Shown here: positions 3,617 to 5,525 of the stretch, one piece after another
Numbering within the stretch: the first letter of the stretch is position 1
Layout of the letters: the number at the start of each line of letters is the position of its first letter
Source of the DNA: Candidatus Pacearchaeota archaeon
GTDB taxonomy: Archaea > Nanobdellota > Nanobdellia > Pacearchaeales > GW2011-AR1
Assembly: GCA_003554465.1 (NCBI GenBank)
Contig: PWGL01000031.1
Span: 1 to 5,525 of the forward strand
Reading direction: 5' to 3'
Length of the DNA: 5,525 nucleotides
Position numbers and translations under genes: made by a program
The notes under the pieces: generated by a model
Told to the model about the DNA's origin: nothing
What the model saw: only the letters and a program-made list of their open reading frames with translations
Databases searched by the model: none

Positions 3617-3746
3617 ATTACCTCTTGACACCTATTTTTATCTCCCTATGTGGCAAATCACACTTTTTCAGTATAAAACTGGGGTTGAGAGAACTACAAA
3701 AAGCCCTTGACAAAAGGTCGTATTACAAATTTTTGAGGCAATAATT
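3617..3746 (+). promoter_or_regulatory. Intergenic region with TTGACA boxes, no clear promoter
   Basis: Two perfect -35-like TTGACA hexamers occur at 3625-3630 and 3707-3712. The first is followed after 16 bases by TATGTG (3647-3652), a poor -10. The second has no -10 at proper distance and runs into the junction motif. TATAAA at 3672-3677 has no -35 partner. A weak promoter for the gene at 3747 is likely but not precisely placed. Confidence 0.35.
3713..3746 (+). repeat. Junction motif copy with embedded Shine-Dalgarno
   Basis: AAAGGTCGTATTA is followed by a rearranged middle and GGCAATAATT before the ATG at 3747. Unlike other copies it contains GAGG (3735-3738), 8 bases ahead of the start, a normal ribosome-binding site. 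It is 97 bases downstream of the preceding stop codon, so it is not stop-linked. Confidence 0.65.
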
Positions 3747-4094
3747 ATGGATTTCGCAACCAAACTACTCACTATAACAGTAGCATTTATGATCCTTGCA
3801 GTTCTTTTAACCTTCTTTTCCCCTAAAGAACAAACCATTCAAAGAATAGAAACTGAACACTTAGAGGAAGGTATTGAAAGAATAAAGGAAGAAATAAGCG
3901 AAACAAGAACAGATATAGAGAGTATTGAAGCCAGATTAATAGAAATACAAGACGATCTAAGGGTGGAAAGATCATTTAGAACAAGAGAATTAGACAAATT
4001 TGATACTTATAATGAAAGATTAAAGGAAATAGACGAGAATGTAAGTGATATAAAAGAAGCAATGGGAGAATGGGTTGTTCCGTTAGATAAATAG
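3747..4094 (+). CDS. Membrane-anchored coiled-coil protein, 115 aa
   Basis: A 115-residue protein with one N-terminal hydrophobic helix (residues 7-24, LLTITVAFMILAVLLTFF). It is followed by a long, highly charged coiled coil (about 30-108) with heptad-like spacing of Ile/Leu and many Glu/Arg pairs, and a short end AMGEWVVPLDK. Architecture fits a membrane-tethered rod. An N-terminal anchor, charged coiled coil and a C-terminal W..P.D-type end are also seen in phage inner-membrane spanins (Rz-like), but there is no accompanying outer-membrane lipoprotein partner in the window, so that is only a possibility; a scaffold or sensor is equally possible. The start has a good GAGG ribosome-binding site. 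It ends in TAG, with further in-frame TAGs just downstream. Confidence 0.78.
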   Translation: MDFATKLLTITVAFMILAVLLTFFSPKEQTIQRIETEHLEEGIERIKEEISETRTDIESIEARLIEIQDDLRVERSFRTRELDKFDTYNERLKEIDENVSDIKEAMGEWVVPLDK

Positions 4095-4274
4095 CCAGTT
4101 TTAGTATTGAAATAGGGGAAAGTGCTTGTCAGATTTTAGTTGGTGTGCTTGTGGTGCTACTCCCCAGTATCAAAACCAAGCAATATTAAAACTACTAAAA
4201 CCAAGCAAAATCCAACAACATTTACCAAATCCAATCAACCCAACCAAAACTACCGAAAACAATACTAAAACACC
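4095..4274 (+). other. Gene-free stretch with G-depleted, C-rich tract
   Basis: No convincing gene lies between 4095 and 4441. From 4168 to 4277 I count 31 C but only 3 G on the + strand, with many CCAA tetramers and a perfect 12-nt direct repeat AAAACCAAGCAA at 4172-4183 and 4197-4208. Unstructured, C-rich, G-poor RNA after a gene is the hallmark of Rho loading sites, so a Rho-dependent terminator for the gene at 3747 is a reasonable reading. A GGGGA/TCCCC pair (4115-4119 and 4161-4165) precedes it. Confidence 0.45.
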
Positions 4275-4340
4275 TATGGAAAACTTGTGGAAAACTCTGT
4301 CTTGTTTATCTTATTCTTTATAGTATAGTATATATAGTTC
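4275..4340. other. DnaA-box-like repeats beside an AT-rich segment (possible origin)
   Basis: TGGAAAACT occurs twice, at 4277-4285 and 4288-4296, exactly 11 bases apart. The second copy reads TTTTCCACA on the opposite strand (4286-4294), which fits the relaxed DnaA-box consensus TTWTNCACA; the first (4275-4283) differs at one position. An A/T-rich stretch with TA steps (about 4302-4337) follows at once. Box plus meltable DNA resembles a small replication origin, but only two boxes are present and no recognised initiator gene is adjacent. Confidence 0.4.
4302..4329 (+). promoter_or_regulatory. Possible promoter upstream of 4442
   Basis: TTGTTT (4302-4307) and TATAGT (4324-4329) are separated by 16 bases. 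The -10 is five of six, the -35 weak. It would give a leader of about 105 bases for the gene at 4442. In such A/T-rich DNA a chance match is quite possible. Confidence 0.35.
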
Positions 4341-4397
4341 TTCTTTATTATTGTTATGTGTTGTGTGGTCTGTTTTGGGGTATTTAAAAAGACGGTT

Positions 4398-4415
4398 AAA
4401 CACTGCCTCGCAAAA
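4398..4415 (+). repeat. 18-nt direct repeat, left copy
   Basis: AAACACTGCCTCGCAAAA recurs at 4692-4709 with one difference (C to T at the sixth base). The two copies lie 294 bases apart and bracket the gene at 4442-4693. This copy is 26 bases upstream of that ATG. Confidence 0.7.
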
Positions 4416-4441
4416 TGCCAAACAAAGCCTTATAAGATATT

Positions 4442-4693
4442 ATGTTTAAAAAGAAAAAACTTATTAAAACAAGAAATCCCTTTATACATTTGGAAAGTGA
4501 TACAGAGGGAGAAATTATTGCACAGCAAAGTCCTATAAAAAAGATACTTTGTTTTTTGAAAAGGAAACACGAGTGGGAGTTTGAAATGATAAATGAATAT
4601 GAAACCATAAAGAAGTGCAGGTTTTGTAATAGGGTTGATTATAAAAGGTATATGCAAAATCCCTTAGACGGTTCTTCTGTTCTGTTTAAATAA
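4442..4693 (+). CDS. Small Cys/His protein between direct repeats, 83 aa
   Basis: An 83-residue basic protein. After a lysine-rich start (FKKKKLIKTR) comes an unremarkable stretch, then ILCFLKRKHEWEFEM (residues 35-49) and KKCRFCNRVDYKRY (57-70). Cys37, His43, Cys59 and Cys62 could together bind a zinc ion. The order 'C..x..H.W....CxxC....Y' resembles short prophage proteins of the DUF1660 type; this is a resemblance by eye only. The gene is flanked by 18-nt direct repeats, the right copy starting inside its stop codon region. The leader CTTATAAGATATT has no Shine-Dalgarno sequence and no junction motif. Overlapping frames at 4356-4538 (+) and 4396-4657 (-) are shadows. Confidence 0.72.
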   Translation: MFKKKKLIKTRNPFIHLESDTEGEIIAQQSPIKKILCFLKRKHEWEFEMINEYETIKKCRFCNRVDYKRYMQNPLDGSSVLFK

Positions 4694-4709
4694 ACATTGC
4701 CTCGCAAAA
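4692..4709 (+). repeat. 18-nt direct repeat, right copy
   Basis: AAACATTGCCTCGCAAAA, 17 of 18 identical to 4398-4415. It begins on the last two bases of the TAA stop (4691-4693). The core TTGCCTCGCAA can also form a very small hairpin. A T6 tract follows at about 4723-4728, but no solid stem precedes it, so an intrinsic terminator is not supported. Confidence 0.7.
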
Positions 4710-4741
4710 GCACAAAGTGATCCTTTTTTAATTATAGGGTA

Positions 4742-4770
4742 TTGACTTTAATTGTGAAATATGATAAAAT
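4742..4770 (+). promoter_or_regulatory. Sigma70-type promoter with extended -10 (copy 2)
   Basis: TTGACT (4742-4747), 17 bases, TAAAAT (4765-4770) with TG at 4762-4763. It matches the promoter at 1273-1301 in both boxes, spacing and a 19-nt block (4757-4775), differing mainly in 7 spacer bases. Transcription would start near 4777, leaving a leader of about 26 bases before the ATG at 4803. Confidence 0.8.
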
Positions 4771-4802
4771 GTTAGCAGATTAAAAATTAAAGGTTAAAAA
4801 TT

Positions 4803-5084
4803 ATGGCACAACATATACCAATACAAAAACTTCCTCAAAAGAGATTTAGAAAAATAGAGGAAGGTATCAGAAAAGATTTTAAGAAAGGGTATGTTAAGGG
4901 AAGTTTGAAATACAGGTGGGATAAAGAGTTATCAGACTTCTATAAAGAAAATGAAAATGAAGAAGTGTATTTATGTGATAGATATATCGGTAAGGGTATT
5001 GTCTATGGATCAGAGAGAGGAAGTTTTGAAATACACTACAATAAAGAAGAAAGTGTAGTTAATAATATTTATTTAGTGGCATAA
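4803..5084 (+). CDS. Small hypothetical protein, 93 aa
   Basis: I do not recognise this 93-residue protein. The first half is strongly basic (PQKRFRKIEEGIRKDFKKGYVKG, residues ~11-33) and the second acidic to neutral, with strand-like segments EEVYLCDRYIGKGIVYG and GSFEIHYNKEESVVNNIYLVA; the single Cys is near residue 60. A basic helical start with a beta C-terminus could be a nucleic-acid binder, but no motif proves it. It has the best conventional ribosome-binding site of the small genes: AAAGG 9 bases ahead of the ATG. It is the first gene after the duplicated promoter at 4742-4770 and probably leads an operon continuing past the window end. It lacks the junction motif, consistent with having its own promoter. 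Confidence 0.8.
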   Translation: MAQHIPIQKLPQKRFRKIEEGIRKDFKKGYVKGSLKYRWDKELSDFYKENENEEVYLCDRYIGKGIVYGSERGSFEIHYNKEESVVNNIYLVA

Positions 5085-5089
5085 AAATT

Positions 5090-5290
5090 ATGAAAAAGCA
5101 CAACAATAGTAGCCCTTATTTTAAAGACTGGACTACAAAAAAACTAAAAGAAGAAGCCATTTCTTATTATCAAACGATTTATGAAGTTGAATGCTATGGA
5201 ACAAGTGATTTAAGAATGCTTAATGGCATAATGATAGAACTTGAAAACAGAGGAGTAGAAATTAAAGAGAATAAAGGTATCTCTTTTTAA
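5090..5290 (+). CDS. Small hypothetical protein, 66 aa
   Basis: A 66-residue protein of unknown family. SPYFKDWTTKKLKEEAISYYQTIYEVE (residues 8-34) looks like one or two helices, followed by TSDLRMLNGIMIELENRGVEI (38-58), a second helix ending in an RG.EI turn common in small phage proteins. There is no metal site, signal peptide or membrane segment. The start is 5 bases after the stop of the gene at 4803 and has no Shine-Dalgarno sequence, so translation is probably coupled to that gene. The TAA at 5288-5290 begins a diverged junction motif ahead of the next gene. Confidence 0.77.
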   Translation: MKKHNNSSPYFKDWTTKKLKEEAISYYQTIYEVECYGTSDLRMLNGIMIELENRGVEIKENKGISF

Positions 5291-5323
5291 AAAGATCGCA
5301 ATAAAAAATAATGGTTTAATAAA
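5288..5323 (+). repeat. Junction motif copy (stop-linked, diverged)
   Basis: TAAAAAGATCGCA begins with the preceding stop codon, box A having AGATCG for AGGTCG. AAAAAATAATGG stands in for box B, and TTTAATAAA directly precedes the ATG at 5324, as before 854. This shows that the motif recurs more than 3 kb from the first cluster. Confidence 0.65.
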
Positions 5324-5525
5324 ATGAAAAAAGAAATAATAGCTAATAATCTTTATGATTTAATCAAGGTTTGTGGATTAAAAGACAGTCAAAAAGATAG
5401 GTGGGGAGAGTTATCAAGAAAACACGGAGAAGAAGCAAAAAGAGATATTGGAAAGTGGCTTCAAAATAAAGAGATTGAAATATCCGGAAGCACAATAAAG
5501 ATTGGAAAAAGGGTTAAGATAATAA
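5324..5525 (+). CDS. Hypothetical protein, cut by the right edge (67 codons seen)
   Basis: The window ends inside this frame, so length and C-terminus are unknown. The visible part begins MKKEIIANNLYDLIKVCGLK. It continues with a charged helical region (RWGELSRKHGEEAKRDIGKWLQNK, about residues 28-51) and a strand-like repeat EIEISGSTIKIGKRVKII. No family recognised. The start is placed by the junction motif immediately upstream, as for the tandem genes at the left of the window. It is probably the third gene of the operon starting at 4803. Confidence 0.7.
   Translation, partial: MKKEIIANNLYDLIKVCGLKDSQKDRWGELSRKHGEEAKRDIGKWLQNKEIEISGSTIKIGKRVKII

Noticed and set aside
3614..3676. TGA read as Gly or Trp (recoded stop), extending the zinc-finger protein
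   Set aside because: No other coding frame in the window contains an in-frame TGA, and tryptophan is written TGG throughout. The extension has no similarity to Ros/MucR proteins, so normal termination is preferred.
4126..4323. A 65-codon + strand frame starting with TTG
   Set aside because: Its Pro/Thr/Asn/Lys-rich translation is a by-product of the A/C-rich, G-poor tract. There is no ribosome-binding site and it runs through the DnaA-like repeats.
4710..4730. Intrinsic terminator ending in T6 after the 4442 gene
   Set aside because: Only very short pairings (AAAAG with CTTTT, CAC with GTG) precede the T run; the stem is too weak to claim.
208..5323. The junction motif as a promoter (AAAGGTCG as -35, the A/T tract as -10)
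   Set aside because: A start point would fall at or after the ATG and leave no room for initiation, while clear sigma70-type promoters with different sequences exist in the same window.

Overview
This is an AT-rich window packed with very small genes, all read on the + strand: sixteen coding regions, one cut by the right edge, most of 46-93 codons. No rRNA, tRNA, transposase, integrase, CRISPR array or recognisable phage structural gene was found. Tiny single-strand genes, zinc-finger and winged-helix DNA-binding proteins and no housekeeping genes suggest the accessory or early region of a phage, plasmid or integrated element. The Ros/MucR-like protein and the short HKTDGGAEYL-type protein remind me of Patescibacteria (CPR) genomes and their mobile elements, but that host assignment is a recollection-based inference. 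Promoters are sigma70-like with extended -10 boxes. Stops are TAA except one TGA and one TAG. No coding frame needs a recoded stop, so the standard bacterial code (11) fits.

Layout. 1-1214: six small genes in tandem. 1214-1355: a long imperfect hairpin, then a strong promoter. 1356-2332: a zinc-ribbon protein and three tiny proteins, with a long hairpin region at 2061-2160. 2333-2505: a gene-free stretch with palindromes, an AT-only inverted repeat and a probable operator/promoter. 2506-2950: a winged-helix regulator, apparently on a (near-)leaderless mRNA, and a one-helix membrane peptide. 2942-3616: a promoter, a structured ~150-nt leader and a two-finger Ros/MucR-like protein. 3747-4094: a membrane-anchored coiled-coil protein. 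4095-4441: no convincing gene; it holds a G-depleted tract, DnaA-box-like repeats and an AT-rich segment. 4442-4693: a small Cys/His protein bracketed by 18-nt direct repeats. 4742-5525: a second copy of the 1273 promoter and three more small genes.

The most striking feature is a repeated gene junction. Box A (consensus TAAAGGTCG, often using the stop codon of the preceding gene as its TAA) is followed by box B (consensus AAAAAGCAATA), then an A/T tract running into the next ATG. Clear or degenerate copies precede at least eleven starts. These starts mostly lack a Shine-Dalgarno sequence at normal distance, while genes with their own promoters mostly lack the motif. Many of the tiny proteins also share one small fold pattern: a lysine/tyrosine-rich first strand, a second strand reading like E(V/I)EA, then an EEEA(R/K) helix. 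The picture is a polycistronic array of short paralogous proteins joined by a common junction element, with DNA-binding regulators and a possible replication origin downstream.
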